Shown: positions 8,825 through 17,361, numbered from the stretch's first letter. The stretch: 64,000 nt of DNA from Streptomyces massasporeus (GCF_014648995.1 NZ_BMSE01000003.1:186001-250000), one strand, 5' to 3'. Notes: a model not told the origin generated them from the letters alone. Numbers and translations: made by a program.

Positions 8825-10113
8825 CAGGTGCCGAGAGCCGTCTTCGACTCGGTGAAGAACTGCTTGACGGCTTCCGCCACCGAGCGCTTGCCCAGGCCGA
8901 GCTCCTCGCCGATGCGCAGGAAGGCGGCCTCGCACACGTCCGCACCGTTCGGGTGCGGGGTGATGGGCTCCAGGACGCCCGCCTTGACGAGGGACTCCTC
9001 GTAGGCGGCGATCGCCTTGTTCACCTCGTCGGTCGGCTTGTACGCGTCGTACTGCGCCTGCGTCGCGGGCACGCCACGGTCGTAGCCCATGATCTTGGCG
9101 ACCTCGGGGTCGTGCACCATGAAGTCGATGAACTGGGCGACCTCCTTGGGGTGCTGGGTGCGCTTGGAGGCGCTCAGCATGAGGGAGCCGAGGTACTGGC
9201 CGGTCTTCTTGCCGTCCGTGGTCGGGATGGGGGCGAGACCGTACTCGCTCTTGCCCTCGGAGGTGTAGCGGACGGTGAAGTTGTCCCAGGTGAACTCGCC
9301 GCCGGAGAGCTCCCCGGCGACCGCCGACTTGGGCTTGATCTGGGCGACCTTCTTCTGGTTGGCGTAGCTGCCGTCCTCGACGCCTTCCTTGGCCTTCGTC
9401 CACCAGTCCGTCAGATCCGCCTCGGTGAAGCCGAGCGCGTCCTCGGTGAAGAACGCCTTGCCGTTCTGGCGCAGGTAGAGGTCGTAGAGATACATGACGT
9501 TGTACGGGCCGGTGTCACCGGCCCGCCCCGTCTTATCGCGGATCTTCTTCATCGCCGCGTGGTAGTCGTCCCAGGTCCAGCCCTGCTCCGGCTTGACTCC
9601 GGCGCGGGTGTAGACGGGCTTGTCGATGACGAGGGCCATCGAGTTGGAACCGACCGGGACGCCGAGGAGCTTGCCGTCGATCTCGCCGAACTTCTCGAGG
9701 CCCGCACGGAATCCCTCCATCCGGAGGTTGCCGGCCTCGGCCTGTTCGCTGAGATCGAGCAGGACGTTCTTCGCGTCGTATTTCCGGAGGAAGCCGATCG
9801 CATTCTGGAACACGTCCGGCGGATTCCCGCCGGAGGCCTGGGTGTTGAACTTCTTCCAGAAGTCGAGATAAGGCTGGAAGTCCGTTTTCACCTTGATCTT
9901 CGGGTACTTCTTGTGGAAGAGCTCGATCGTCTTGTTGATTCTCTCGGCGCGATCCTCCGCACCCCACCACGCATAACGGATCGTCACCGTCCCGTCCGCG
10001 GAGGTCCCTCCGTCACCGCCGCACCCGGTCGTCGCGGCCAACCCCAGCGTGGCTGCCGTGGCTCCGGCCGCCTTCAGGATCGTACGTCTCTCAACATTCC
10101 TGCCGTTCACCAC
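8824..10113 (-). CDS. sugar ABC transporter substrate-binding lipoprotein
   Basis: 429-residue extracytoplasmic binding protein of the family 1 (CUT1) type. The N-terminus has a basic RR motif, a hydrophobic stretch and TTGCGGDGG; the cysteine is the probable lipid attachment site, though the residues before it are a weak lipobox. The mature part has the usual features, such as TIRYAWWG near its start and YAFTDY-permease partners encoded next door. The GTG at 10113 is preceded by GGGGAGG at seven bases. First gene of the transporter operon, with promoter and operator-like sites just upstream. Confidence 0.9.
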   Translation of the reverse strand: MVNGRNVERRTILKAAGATAATLGLAATTGCGGDGGTSADGTVTIRYAWWGAEDRAERINKTIELFHKKYPKIKVKTDFQPYLDFWKKFNTQASGGNPPDVFQNAIGFLRKYDAKNVLLDLSEQAEAGNLRMEGFRAGLEKFGEIDGKLLGVPVGSNSMALVIDKPVYTRAGVKPEQGWTWDDYHAAMKKIRDKTGRAGDTGPYNVMYLYDLYLRQNGKAFFTEDALGFTEADLTDWWTKAKEGVEDGSYANQKKVAQIKPKSAVAGELSGGEFTWDNFTVRYTSEGKSEYGLAPIPTTDGKKTGQYLGSLMLSASKRTQHPKEVAQFIDFMVHDPEVAKIMGYDRGVPATQAQYDAYKPTDEVNKAIAAYEESLVKAGVLEPITPHPNGADVCEAAFLRIGEELGLGKRSVAEAVKQFFTESKTALGT

Positions 10114-10146
10114 GGTTGGACCTCCCCGCACGTCGTCCCGCTCGCA

Positions 10147-10173
10147 TGAATCGTTTCAAGTAAGCGCTTGCTG
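10147..10173 (-). promoter_or_regulatory. operator-like palindromes (LacI-type) before the sugar ABC operon
   Basis: TGAATCGTTTCA (10147-10158) is a 10-of-12 palindrome with the central CG typical of LacI/GalR sites, and AAGCGCTT (10163-10170) is a perfect one. Both lie just downstream of the predicted transcription start, where a repressor would block the operon. No LacI gene is in the window. Confidence 0.45.
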
Positions 10174-10177
10174 GCAC

Positions 10178-10206
10178 AAGGTACGGAGGGGCTGAGAGTG
10201 CGTCAA
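10178..10206 (-). promoter_or_regulatory. sigma-70 (HrdB-type) promoter of the sugar ABC operon
   Basis: Read on the minus strand: -35 TTGACG (10206-10201), 17-base spacer, -10 TACCTT (10183-10178). It is well placed about 65 bases before the GTG of the binding-protein gene. Confidence 0.65.
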
Positions 10207-10780
10207 TGATTCGGACAAGATTTTCTTAGCGAAGCCGTGGGTGACGGAGCGGGGCGGGGAGGTGGGTCCCGGGGCGGGGTCCGGCGATGTCGCTGGTGGC
10301 GGCCGGGTGGCCGAGGCGCCGAACAAGGAGGGGCGAGCCGGGCCGATTTCGGGCGCGACCGGAAGTCGACGGTGGGGGTGGCGGGAGGAGCTGCGGGGGC
10401 GGGGGCTCGTTTCAGCCATGTGGCGTCGGGGTGGGGGCGTCGCGGGTGGGGCGGCGGCGCGAACGGGTCCCTGGGCAGGGGCGGCGTTCCCGGGGTCCTG
10501 GCCGGCCCGACGGGCGGATCTCGGCCTCCGCCTGATCGACTCGCGGGGCGCCCCTTGACGCCCGGCTCCCCCGGACGGTCGCGCCACCTGCCAGTCCGAT
10601 GCACCCCCTCCCGCAGGCTCCCGGCACGGCCCGCTCGGCAGGGGGCGCGGCAGCCCTCGGCGGGCGGAACTCTGCGTTACCGAGGCGGGCGCGAGCGCCC
10701 GGCGGAGGAGCACCGCCGGACACCTGGAAGCCCCGGCCCGGACGGAGCCCGGCGCGCGGTGTCCCGGCAGGCACAACGAC
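10207..10780. other. non-coding stretch without supported gene
   Basis: About 570 bases between the sugar ABC promoter and the tRNA-Val terminator. Open frames exist but encode only Gly/Arg/Pro-rich low-complexity sequence without ribosome binding sites. I see no repeat or RNA here. Confidence 0.5.
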
Positions 10781-10814
10781 GGCGGCCCACCTGCGCTTGC
10801 GCAGGTGGGCCGCC
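10781..10814 (-). terminator. terminator hairpin after tRNA-Val(CAC)
   Basis: A perfect inverted repeat, GGCGGCCCACCTGC with GCAGGTGGGCCGCC, lies eight bases past the tRNA 3' end in its direction of transcription. Confidence 0.8.
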
Positions 10815-10822
10815 GGTCCGGG

Positions 10823-10894
10823 TGGGCGATACTGGGTTCGAACCAGTGACCTCTTCGGTGTGAACGAAGCGCTCTCCCACTGAGCTAATCGCCC
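10823..10894 (-). tRNA. tRNA-Val (anticodon CAC)
   Basis: 72-nt cloverleaf on the minus strand. Acceptor GGGCGAT pairs with ATCGCCC, the D arm contains AGCTCAGTGGGAGAGC, the anticodon loop is TTCACAC in stem CTTCG/CGAAG, and the T loop is GGTTCGAACC. Discriminator A; CCA is not encoded. Reads GTG valine codons. Confidence 0.95.
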
Positions 10895-10940
10895 GGACGC
10901 AGGAAGAACATTACCCCATGTCAGGGGGTGCCTGTGACGC

Positions 10941-11399
10941 TCACTGGTCCTTGATCTTCCACGGCATGGTGATGCCGAACTTCCACAGATAGAAGCCGAC
11001 CAGCACGCCCACGATCACCAGCCCGATCGACGTCAGGATGATGTTGCGGCGCCGCACCCTGGGATCGAGGGCACGCTGGGCGGCCTCGGTGACCTTCCGC
11101 TTGGTCCAGCGGAGCACCAGCTGGGCCCAGACGAACTCCGTCGCCCAGATCGCCATGCCGCCGAAGATCACGACCCAGCCCGGCCCGGGAAGGGGCAGCA
11201 TGATGATGCCGGCCACGACGACCGCGAGCCCGATGATGAAAACGCCGACCTGCCAGCTCACGTGCAGCGCCCGACGAGCCTTGATGAATTCCGGCGCCCG
11301 CGAGCCGAGCCCGCGGTCCTGCTCGCCGTGCACCTCGCCCGTCCCCGTCTCGTCCGACGCCACGGCCACCTCGCCCGGCTCGTTACTCCCCGTATTCAT
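10941..11399 (-). CDS. TIGR02611-family membrane protein
   Basis: 152-residue protein with an acidic N-terminus and three hydrophobic segments, including VGVFIIGLAVVVAGIIMLPLPGPGWVVIFGG, the PGPGW signature of this actinobacterial family; the C-terminal helix is followed by a short basic tail. Function unknown. The ATG at 11399 is favoured over an upstream start because a -10-like TAGTGT lies eight bases before it, which suggests a short or absent leader. It is transcribed divergently from ssgB. Confidence 0.75.
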   Translation of the reverse strand: MNTGSNEPGEVAVASDETGTGEVHGEQDRGLGSRAPEFIKARRALHVSWQVGVFIIGLAVVVAGIIMLPLPGPGWVVIFGGMAIWATEFVWAQLVLRWTKRKVTEAAQRALDPRVRRRNIILTSIGLVIVGVLVGFYLWKFGITMPWKIKDQ

Positions 11400-11513
11400 A
11401 CGACCAAACACTACCCGAGCGAAACCAGTCACCGGAATGGACGCACGACGCGAACGATCTCTCGGCCGGAAGAGTTACGTAAAGGCACGCAAAACACTCA
11501 GAGGGGTTTACAA

Positions 11514-11538
11514 CGGCACCGTAGGTGGCATGTCGATT
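11514..11538 (+). promoter_or_regulatory. possible alternative-sigma promoter of ssgB
   Basis: GTTT followed after 14 bases by GGTGGC loosely fits the sigma-B/sigma-H type pattern (GTTT-N14-GGGTAT). Published work describes sigma-H control of ssgB in Streptomyces. The match here is partial. Confidence 0.25.
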
Positions 11539-11590
11539 TCGCCGACGTGCGAATCCCCGAGCGCACACTGAGCGAAAGGCCCTGGCGCTT

Positions 11591-12004
11591 ATGAACACCA
11601 CGGTCAGCTGCGAGCTGCACCTGCGCCTCGTTGTGTCGAGCGAGTCCTCCCTGCCTGTCCCCGCAGGCCTGCGGTACGACACGGCCGACCCCTACGCCGT
11701 GCACGCCACCTTCCACACCGGAGCCGAGGAAACCGTCGAGTGGGTGTTCGCCCGTGACCTCCTCGCCGAGGGGCTTCACCGCCCTACGGGCACCGGCGAC
11801 GTCCGCGTCTGGCCGTCGCGCAGTCACGGTCAGGGCGTCGTGTGCATCGCCCTGAGCTCGCCGGAGGGCGAGGCCCTGCTCGAGGCCCCGGCGCGGGCCC
11901 TGGAGTCCTTCCTGAAGCGGACCGACGCCGCCGTGCCGCCCGGCACGGAACACCGGCACTTCGACCTCGACCAGGAGCTCTCGCACATCCTGGCGGAAAG
12001 CTAG
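11591..12004 (+). CDS. ssgB: sporulation-specific cell division regulator SsgB
   Basis: 137-residue SsgA-like protein. The sequence from MNTTVSCELHLRLV through GLRYDTADPYAVHATF and WVFARDLLAEGL is the very conserved SsgB form rather than a divergent paralogue. SsgB marks future sporulation septum sites and recruits FtsZ in aerial hyphae. A GAAAGG ribosome binding site precedes the ATG. The gene stands alone, with a long upstream region and a strong terminator downstream, consistent with independent developmental control. Confidence 0.95.
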   Translation: MNTTVSCELHLRLVVSSESSLPVPAGLRYDTADPYAVHATFHTGAEETVEWVFARDLLAEGLHRPTGTGDVRVWPSRSHGQGVVCIALSSPEGEALLEAPARALESFLKRTDAAVPPGTEHRHFDLDQELSHILAES

Positions 12005-12083
12005 GGCGAGGCCCCCACAAAGCCGCCCGGCGCCGTCGACTCGGGGAGACGGCTCGGGCCTGGACAACCGCACATGGGATGAC

Positions 12084-12124
12084 ACCGGCGCCGTTACCGC
12101 GGCTCAACGCGGTACGGCGCCGGT
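12084..12124 (+). terminator. terminator hairpin after ssgB
   Basis: Long inverted repeat ACCGGCGCCG(T)TACCGCG / CGCGGTACGGCGCCGGT with one bulged base and a six-base loop, 80 bases after the ssgB stop. Confidence 0.7.
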
Positions 12125-12294
12125 TCGCGTCCTGAGCCCCTCCCCCGCTGCCGAGGCGCGGGAACCCCGGCGGGCCCGGCGGCGTTGTATTCGAAGCCAT
12201 GTGCGGGCATGAGGGCGGTCCGGCGGTGGTGGAGCCGTTACCATCGGCCAGCATCGGCGGGCGCCCGCCCGACCCTCAGGCCAGGGAGCAAATC

Positions 12295-12855
12295 GTGCTG
12301 ATCACCCACGACACCCGGTGCGCCCTCGACACCGTGGTCGATCTGGTGAACACCGCACCGGAGGACGACACGGAGTCGGACGGGCTGCCGGACGTGGCGA
12401 CCCTCATGGACTTCGTGCGGAACCACGAGATCAGCGATGTCGGGGTGCTCTCGGAGTTCGACCTCTCCGCGGTGCGCAAGATCCGCGAGCGCTTCGCCGC
12501 CGTCTTCGCCGCCCCGGACGCCCGGGCCGCGGCCGGCCAGATCAACGAACTGGTCGCGGCCGCCGGCACCACGCCCCGGCTCACGGACCACGACGGCTAC
12601 GACTGGCATGTGCACTACTTCGCGCCCGGCGCCTCCGTCGCCGACCATCTGGCCGCCGACTGCGGCATGGCGCTGGCGTTCTTCGTGGTCGCGGGCGAGC
12701 AGGAGCGGCTGCGGCGGTGCGAGGCGCCCGACTGCCGGCGCGCCTTCGTCGACCTGTCCCGCAACCGCTCACGGCGCTACTGCGACAGCCGCACCTGCGG
12801 AAACCGGCTGCACGTGGCCGCGTACCGGGCGCGCCGCAAGGAGGCGGCGGGCTGA
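12295..12855 (+). CDS. CGNR zinc-finger / ABATE-domain protein
   Basis: 186-residue probable regulator. The N-terminal part (TVVDLVNTAP, then a helical region) fits the ABATE/DUF1470 domain. The C-terminus has the zinc-finger pattern RRCEAPDC...RYCDSRTCGNR, which ends in the diagnostic CGNR and a basic tail suited to nucleic-acid binding. The GTG at 12295 is preceded by AGGGAG at a good distance; an upstream ATG lacks one. Family members are presumed transcription factors that sense a small ligand; targets are unknown. Confidence 0.85.
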   Translation: MLITHDTRCALDTVVDLVNTAPEDDTESDGLPDVATLMDFVRNHEISDVGVLSEFDLSAVRKIRERFAAVFAAPDARAAAGQINELVAAAGTTPRLTDHDGYDWHVHYFAPGASVADHLAADCGMALAFFVVAGEQERLRRCEAPDCRRAFVDLSRNRSRRYCDSRTCGNRLHVAAYRARRKEAAG

Positions 12856-12938
12856 CGCCGTCGCCGGGTCCCGGGGTCGCACAGGACGTCGATGCCGACG
12901 CGGCCCCGGCGGATGGCGCCGGGTACCGCGGGTACGGC

Positions 12939-13115
12939 TCACAGCAACAGCAGATCGTGCAACGAGGCCATGAGCAGCAGGCTCCCGATCACCGCCAGGA
13001 AGATCATCAGCGGTGGTTGGGACAGGGCGAAGAGGCAACCACGCGGCTCGTCCCGCCGGGGACGTGGCTCGTCCTGCGGCGGTGCGGGGTCGCTCTGTTT
13101 CGTCGTGTCGAGCAT
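12939..13115 (-). CDS. small membrane protein, 58 aa
   Basis: Short gene found by translating the minus strand from ATG 13115 to TGA 12939. The N-terminal ~25 residues are polar with many Asp, Pro and Arg; the last ~30 (PPLMIFLAVIGSLLLMASLHDLLLL) form one hydrophobic helix ending at the C-terminus, a tail-anchored layout. Third codon positions are GC-rich as in real genes here. The ribosome binding site is weak (CGCGAG). No family recognised. Convergent to the CGNR gene. Confidence 0.6.
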   Translation of the reverse strand: MLDTTKQSDPAPPQDEPRPRRDEPRGCLFALSQPPLMIFLAVIGSLLLMASLHDLLLL

Positions 13116-13272
13116 CTCGCGGCGATGATGACGCAGTCGCCCCGCCGGACGCGATCAGCGCCCTCGTTCCGTGCGGGAGTGCGCCGATTCCGTGAGGTCC
13201 GGGTCGGGTTGTGATCACTTCCGCGCACCCGCGGACGCACTGTGACGATTCAGCCCCGGGCGCGGTGCCCCG

Positions 13273-13716
13273 TCATATGCCGTGCTTCTTGAGGATGGCC
13301 TCGATGTCGCTGAAGTCGTCGTCGCCGCGGGACGCCGGCGCCGGCCGGGTCGCCGGGCGGGTGCCCTGGCCCAGGGAGGGCGCCGCGGCGGCAGGGGCCA
13401 CCGCATCGGACCGGCCGGCCTCGCGGGCCGCCGCCCGGCGCTCCTTGCGGGTGCCGCCGCGGCGGCGGCGCTCCACCGCCCGTGTGGTCATGAAGAGCAC
13501 CCAGGCGACACCGAGCACCCCGAACCCGGCCCAGGCCGTCGGGCTGAACGCCGTGTCGGCCAGCCATTCGACGACTCCCGTCATCACCAGGCCGATCGGA
13601 ACGAGGGAGTAGGCCGCGATACGGACCGCCGCGAGGTAGCGCTTGCGGTACGCCGTGACGATCGCAATGCCCAGGCCTGCCGCGGACACGGCGGAGCAGA
13701 CGGTCTCGGCAATCAT
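13273..13716 (-). CDS. conserved membrane protein of unknown function
   Basis: 147-residue protein. Three hydrophobic segments in the first ~85 residues (ETVCSAVSAAGLGIAIVTAY, AAYSLVPIGLVMTGVVEWL, AWAGFGVLGVAWVLFMTT) are followed by a basic linker (RRRRGGTRKERR), an Ala/Pro-rich stretch and a conserved-looking tail, DDDFSDIEAILKKHGI. A GGAGG ribosome binding site precedes the ATG at 13716, excluding longer starts. Function not known. Confidence 0.75.
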   Translation of the reverse strand: MIAETVCSAVSAAGLGIAIVTAYRKRYLAAVRIAAYSLVPIGLVMTGVVEWLADTAFSPTAWAGFGVLGVAWVLFMTTRAVERRRRGGTRKERRAAAREAGRSDAVAPAAAAPSLGQGTRPATRPAPASRGDDDFSDIEAILKKHGI

Positions 13717-13892
13717 CCGGTCCTCCAGGCGTGGCGCGGTCGGGTCGGGGCACTTCGTCCCTTCCATCCTGCACCCGCCGTACCCCGGGGGGCCATGCCA
13801 CGGCCCGACATCAGGGACATCTCCGGGTCACCTCCTCCGCAGGTGCCGGTGCGGGCTGCGCCCCCGGTCCGCACTGCTGGGAGACTGTCGGC

Positions 13893-14417
13893 ATGAGCGA
13901 CTCCTCCTCCGACCGTTCCGCCGCCCCCGTCCTCGAGGTCTGGTGCGACCTCCAGTGCCCGGACTGCCGCACCGCGCTGGACGATCTCCATGCCCTGCGC
14001 GCCCGCTACGGCGACCGCCTGGAACTGCGGCTGCGGCACTTCCCGCTGGAGAAGAACAAGCACGCCTTCGCCGCCGCCCAGGCCGTGGAGGAGGCGTGGG
14101 AGCAGGGCCGCGGATGGCCGTACGCGGAGGCCCTGCTGGGGCGGGTGGAGGAGCTGTCCCGTAAGGGGGAACCCTTCCTGGTCGAGGTGGCCCGCGAACT
14201 GGACCTGGACGCCGAGGAGTTCGACACCGCGCTGGTCGACGGCCGGCACATCCTGATCGTGGACGCGGACCAGGCCGAGGGCAAGGCGATCGGCGTCACC
14301 GGCACCCCGACGTACGTCATCGGCGGTGAGCGGCTCGACGGCGGCAAGAGCCAGGAGGGCCTGCGCGAGCGCGTCGAGGAGATCGCGGACCGGCTGCTGG
14401 CCGGGCAGGAGCACTGA
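13893..14417 (+). CDS. DsbA-like thioredoxin-fold oxidoreductase
   Basis: 174-residue protein of the DsbA/FrnE type, apparently cytoplasmic because no signal peptide is present. CPDC near residue 24 is the redox-active CxxC. The C-terminal segment GVTGTPTYVIGGERL contains the cis-proline TPTYVI loop typical of the fold. Likely a thiol-disulfide oxidoreductase or isomerase; partners are unknown. Convergent with the GNAT gene, separated by only 25 bases. Confidence 0.85.
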   Translation: MSDSSSDRSAAPVLEVWCDLQCPDCRTALDDLHALRARYGDRLELRLRHFPLEKNKHAFAAAQAVEEAWEQGRGWPYAEALLGRVEELSRKGEPFLVEVARELDLDAEEFDTALVDGRHILIVDADQAEGKAIGVTGTPTYVIGGERLDGGKSQEGLRERVEEIADRLLAGQEH

Positions 14418-14442
14418 CCGCCCTCGCCCGGCTCCCGGGCCG

Positions 14443-15267
14443 CTACAGCAGCGGCTTGTACATGGCGTACTGCTCGGTCTCGTAGCCGAGGGAGGCGTAG
14501 AGCCGCTCGGCCGGGGCGTTGCCGGCGAAGACGTTGAGGCCGAGGGTCCGCCTGCCCTCGGCGATCGTCTGGGCCTCGGCGAGCAGCATCAGCGTGCGTC
14601 CGTGGCCCTTCCCCCGGTGGGCGGCGTCGGCTTCGACGTCGAAGACGAACGCGCTGCTCTCGCGCACCGCCAGCCACAGTGTGCCCACCGGTGTCCCCAG
14701 GTGCTCGACGACGCTGATGAGCATGCCGGGGGTGGCGAGGCCCTCGGGCAGCAGGGTGGCGTGGTCGCGCTCCGACTTGGCCCGGGCCTCGGCCTCCGGG
14801 ACGCCCCGTTCGATCCAGCTGCGCGCGTAGTCGTCCAGACCCTTCTCCAGCCAGGGCCCGAACTCCGCCTCGGTCATGGGCCGGGCGCGACTGCCCTCCG
14901 GCAGGTCGGGCGGGGTGTCGCCGAGCCGCTTCTCCATGCCGCGGTTGCGGACGACGTAGCCGAGCGCCGTGGCGAGCCGGAGGCCCGCCACGGATGCGGC
15001 GGGGACCGTCGCCTCGATACGGCGGCACCCCCAGCCGCGCGCCACCTCCTCCGCGGCGAGTGCGGCGACCGTGCCCCGGCCCCGCCTGCGGTCCGGTTCG
15101 TCGATGTGCAGCTTCGTGATCCGGGCCACCCCGGTGCCGAAGACGGGGTGCGTGCCGAGGTGTATCGCCCCCACGGGACGGCTGTTCACACACACCTGGA
15201 AGCGGCGCGAGCGCGTCCCGTCGGCGTTCTGCTGAAGCGGCTCGATCGGCCGCAGGGTCGTGGTCAT
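14443..15267 (-). CDS. tandem GNAT-domain acetyltransferase
   Basis: 274-residue protein with two GNAT folds. The first has ITKLHIDEPDRRRGRGTVAAL (acetyl-CoA loop RRGRGT); the second has FDVEADAAHRGKGHGRTLMLLAE (loop RGKGHG) followed by NAPAERLYASLGYE. The second copy looks canonical, so it is the likely catalytic one. Substrate unknown. ATG 15267 chosen because the family similarity begins directly after it. Confidence 0.85.
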   Translation of the reverse strand: MTTTLRPIEPLQQNADGTRSRRFQVCVNSRPVGAIHLGTHPVFGTGVARITKLHIDEPDRRRGRGTVAALAAEEVARGWGCRRIEATVPAASVAGLRLATALGYVVRNRGMEKRLGDTPPDLPEGSRARPMTEAEFGPWLEKGLDDYARSWIERGVPEAEARAKSERDHATLLPEGLATPGMLISVVEHLGTPVGTLWLAVRESSAFVFDVEADAAHRGKGHGRTLMLLAEAQTIAEGRRTLGLNVFAGNAPAERLYASLGYETEQYAMYKPLL

Positions 15268-15321
15268 CAGGGGTGTTCTACCCGCAACCACGGCCCTGGT
15301 CAGCCGAATTTCCGGGGCCTT

Positions 15322-16143
15322 TCAGGGGTCGAGGTCGTTCCCGGCCCGCTCGTCGAAGATCCGCATGGCCTTGGCGGTCACCGGGCCCGGCGCGCCGGGC
15401 AGCTCACGGCCGTCGACGCGGTGCACCGCCTGCACGTCCCGCAGGGTGGACGTCAGGAAGATCTCGTCGGCCCGCTCCAGGACGTCCAGCGGCAGGTCGG
15501 TCTCCCTGGCGCCGGTCCATTCGACCGTCAGCGCGCGGGTGATGCCCGCGAGGCAGCCCGAGGCGAGCGGCGGCGTGTGGATCTCGCCGTCGAGGACGAC
15601 GAAGACGTTCGACCCGGTGCCCTCGCACAGCTGCCCCACCGTGTTACCGAACAGGGCCTCGGACGCGCCCTGTTCACGGGCTCGGGCGAGGGCGACGACG
15701 TTCTCGGCGTACGAGGTGGTCTTCAGGCCGGTGAGCGCGCCGCGCTCGTTGCGGGTCCAGGGGACCGTGATCGCGGCGGTGGAGTCGGGGCGGCGGGTGG
15801 TCTCGCCGAGGGCGACGACCAGGGTCGGGCCGTGCTCGCCGCGGTCGGAACCGAGGGGACCGTGGCCGCCGGTGTAGGTGATGCGGAGGCGGCCGAGCGG
15901 CACGGGGTTGGCGTCGAGGACGGCGGCGCAGGCGCGGCGCACCTCGTCGTGGTCCGGGTCCGGCAGGCCGAGGCCGCGCGCGGACCGGGTCAGCCGGTCG
16001 AGGTGCCGGGTGAGCGCGAACACCCGGCCGTCCACGGCCTTCACCGTCTCGAAGATGCCGTCGCCCACGGTCAGCCCGTGGTCGAAGACGGAGACGCGGG
16101 CGGACTCGGTGTCCTGCAGACCGCCGTCGAGCCAGATCTTCAC
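15322..16143 (-). CDS. pabC: aminodeoxychorismate lyase (class IV PLP aminotransferase)
   Basis: 273-residue fold-type IV PLP enzyme. It begins with KIWLDGGL and has FDHGLTVGDGIFET; the PLP lysine is probably in LKTTSYAENV, followed by EALFGNTVGQLCEGTGSNVFVV. It overlaps the chorismate-binding gene by 4 bases (GTGA), which supports the step releasing pyruvate from aminodeoxychorismate to give 4-aminobenzoate for folate. Class IV enzymes also include branched-chain and D-amino-acid aminotransferases; the gene pairing decides the call. Confidence 0.85.
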   Translation of the reverse strand: MKIWLDGGLQDTESARVSVFDHGLTVGDGIFETVKAVDGRVFALTRHLDRLTRSARGLGLPDPDHDEVRRACAAVLDANPVPLGRLRITYTGGHGPLGSDRGEHGPTLVVALGETTRRPDSTAAITVPWTRNERGALTGLKTTSYAENVVALARAREQGASEALFGNTVGQLCEGTGSNVFVVLDGEIHTPPLASGCLAGITRALTVEWTGARETDLPLDVLERADEIFLTSTLRDVQAVHRVDGRELPGAPGPVTAKAMRIFDERAGNDLDP

Positions 16144-17183
16144 GTCAGGTCCTCTCCACTCACCTCATACGCTCCCGACGCTATCGCGAGCAGCCGGGAC
16201 GCCTTCAGCTCGGTCTCCCGCCACTCCCCCTCGGGGTCGGAGCCCCAGGTGATGCCGGCGCCGGTACCGAAGCGCAGCATGCCGTCGGCCCGGTCGATCC
16301 AGAAGGTACGGATGCCGACGGCCAGCTCTCCGACCTCCCGGTCGGCGTCGACCCAGCCGATGCCGCCGCAGTAGGGCCCCCTGGGCGCCGTCTCCAGCGT
16401 GTCGATGATCCGCAGCGCGCTGGACTTGGGCGCGCCGGTGACCGAGCCGGGCGGGAAGGCCGCGCCGAGCAGATCGGCCCAGCCGGCCCCCTCCCCCAGC
16501 TCGCCGCGGACCGTCGACACGAGGTGGACCAGCCCGGGGTGCTTCTCGACGGCACACAGGTCGGGCACCGTGACGCTGCCCGTGGCGCACACCCGCCCGA
16601 TGTCGTTGCGGACGAGGTCCACGATCATCACGTTCTCGGCGTAGTCCTTCTCCAGCAGGTCCGCCTCGGTGCGGCCGGTGCCCTTGATCGGCCCGGACTC
16701 GACGGTCCGGCCGTCGCGCCGCAGGAACAGCTCGGGGGACGCGGTGGCGATCTCCACACCGTGCCCGGGCAGGCGGATCGTTCCTGCGTACGGTGCCGGA
16801 TTGCCGCGGGCCAGCAGCGCGGTGAGCGCGTCCACGTCGGCGCCGCGCGGGACGGGCGCGGAGAGCACCCGGCAGAGGTTCGCCTGGTAGACCTCGCCCG
16901 CCGCGATGTGTTCGCGGATCCGCCGCACCCCGGCCGTGTACGCGGCGCGGTCGAGCGAGGACGCCCAGTCACCGGCAGCGGGACCGCGCCATGCGCCGGG
17001 CACGGGAACGGGCACGCCCGTCGTCCGGACCTCCGCGAAGCGGGCGCAGGTCAGACGGCCCTCGAAGTCCGCGCAGACGGCCCAGAAGCCGCTGGACTCC
17101 AGGGCTTCGGGATCGTCGGTGACGTCGAGGAGCCCGGTGGCGACACGGTCACCGAAGCGGGCGAGAGGAGGGAGGTCGAGCAC
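16140..17183 (-). CDS. pabB: aminodeoxychorismate synthase component I
   Basis: 347-residue chorismate-binding enzyme. Diagnostic segments are HIAAGEVYQANLCR, SPELFLRRDGRTVESGPIKGTGR, DYAENVMIVDLVRNDIGRV and FPPGSVTGAPK, ending with the GGIGW / GAGITWGSDP motifs. It makes aminodeoxychorismate from chorismate using ammonia from a PabA glutaminase, which is not encoded here. The GTG at 17183 is the start that gives family similarity from the first residues; a longer frame lacks it. Translationally coupled to pabC. Confidence 0.88.
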   Translation of the reverse strand: MLDLPPLARFGDRVATGLLDVTDDPEALESSGFWAVCADFEGRLTCARFAEVRTTGVPVPVPGAWRGPAAGDWASSLDRAAYTAGVRRIREHIAAGEVYQANLCRVLSAPVPRGADVDALTALLARGNPAPYAGTIRLPGHGVEIATASPELFLRRDGRTVESGPIKGTGRTEADLLEKDYAENVMIVDLVRNDIGRVCATGSVTVPDLCAVEKHPGLVHLVSTVRGELGEGAGWADLLGAAFPPGSVTGAPKSSALRIIDTLETAPRGPYCGGIGWVDADREVGELAVGIRTFWIDRADGMLRFGTGAGITWGSDPEGEWRETELKASRLLAIASGAYEVSGEDLT

Positions 17184-17291
17184 GCCGTCGAGTCTAGGGC
17201 GGGTGTCCTGCGGGTGGCCGGGGGATGTCCCGTCGGGCGGCCCTGTGACCTCGCTGAGCAGGGGAAGCGCAGCACGCTGCACAAACGCGTT

Positions 17292-17320
17292 TTTGTGCTG
17301 GCCCCGGAATCCGCTAGAGT
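17292..17320 (+). promoter_or_regulatory. promoter of the tRNA cluster
   Basis: -35 TTTGTG (17292-17297), 17-base spacer and -10 TAGAGT (17315-17320), about 40 bases before tRNA-Gly. No other promoter-like pair is obvious between the tRNA genes. Confidence 0.55.
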
Positions 17321-17361
17321 TCAACACGTCGCCGGGCCGCGAGAGCGGTCCGAAACGACAG

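Noticed and set aside
10237..10863. Possible 208-codon gene ending in tRNA-Val
   Set aside because: The end (GDTGFEPVTSSV) is just the translated tRNA; the rest is Gly/Arg/Pro low-complexity without a start signal.
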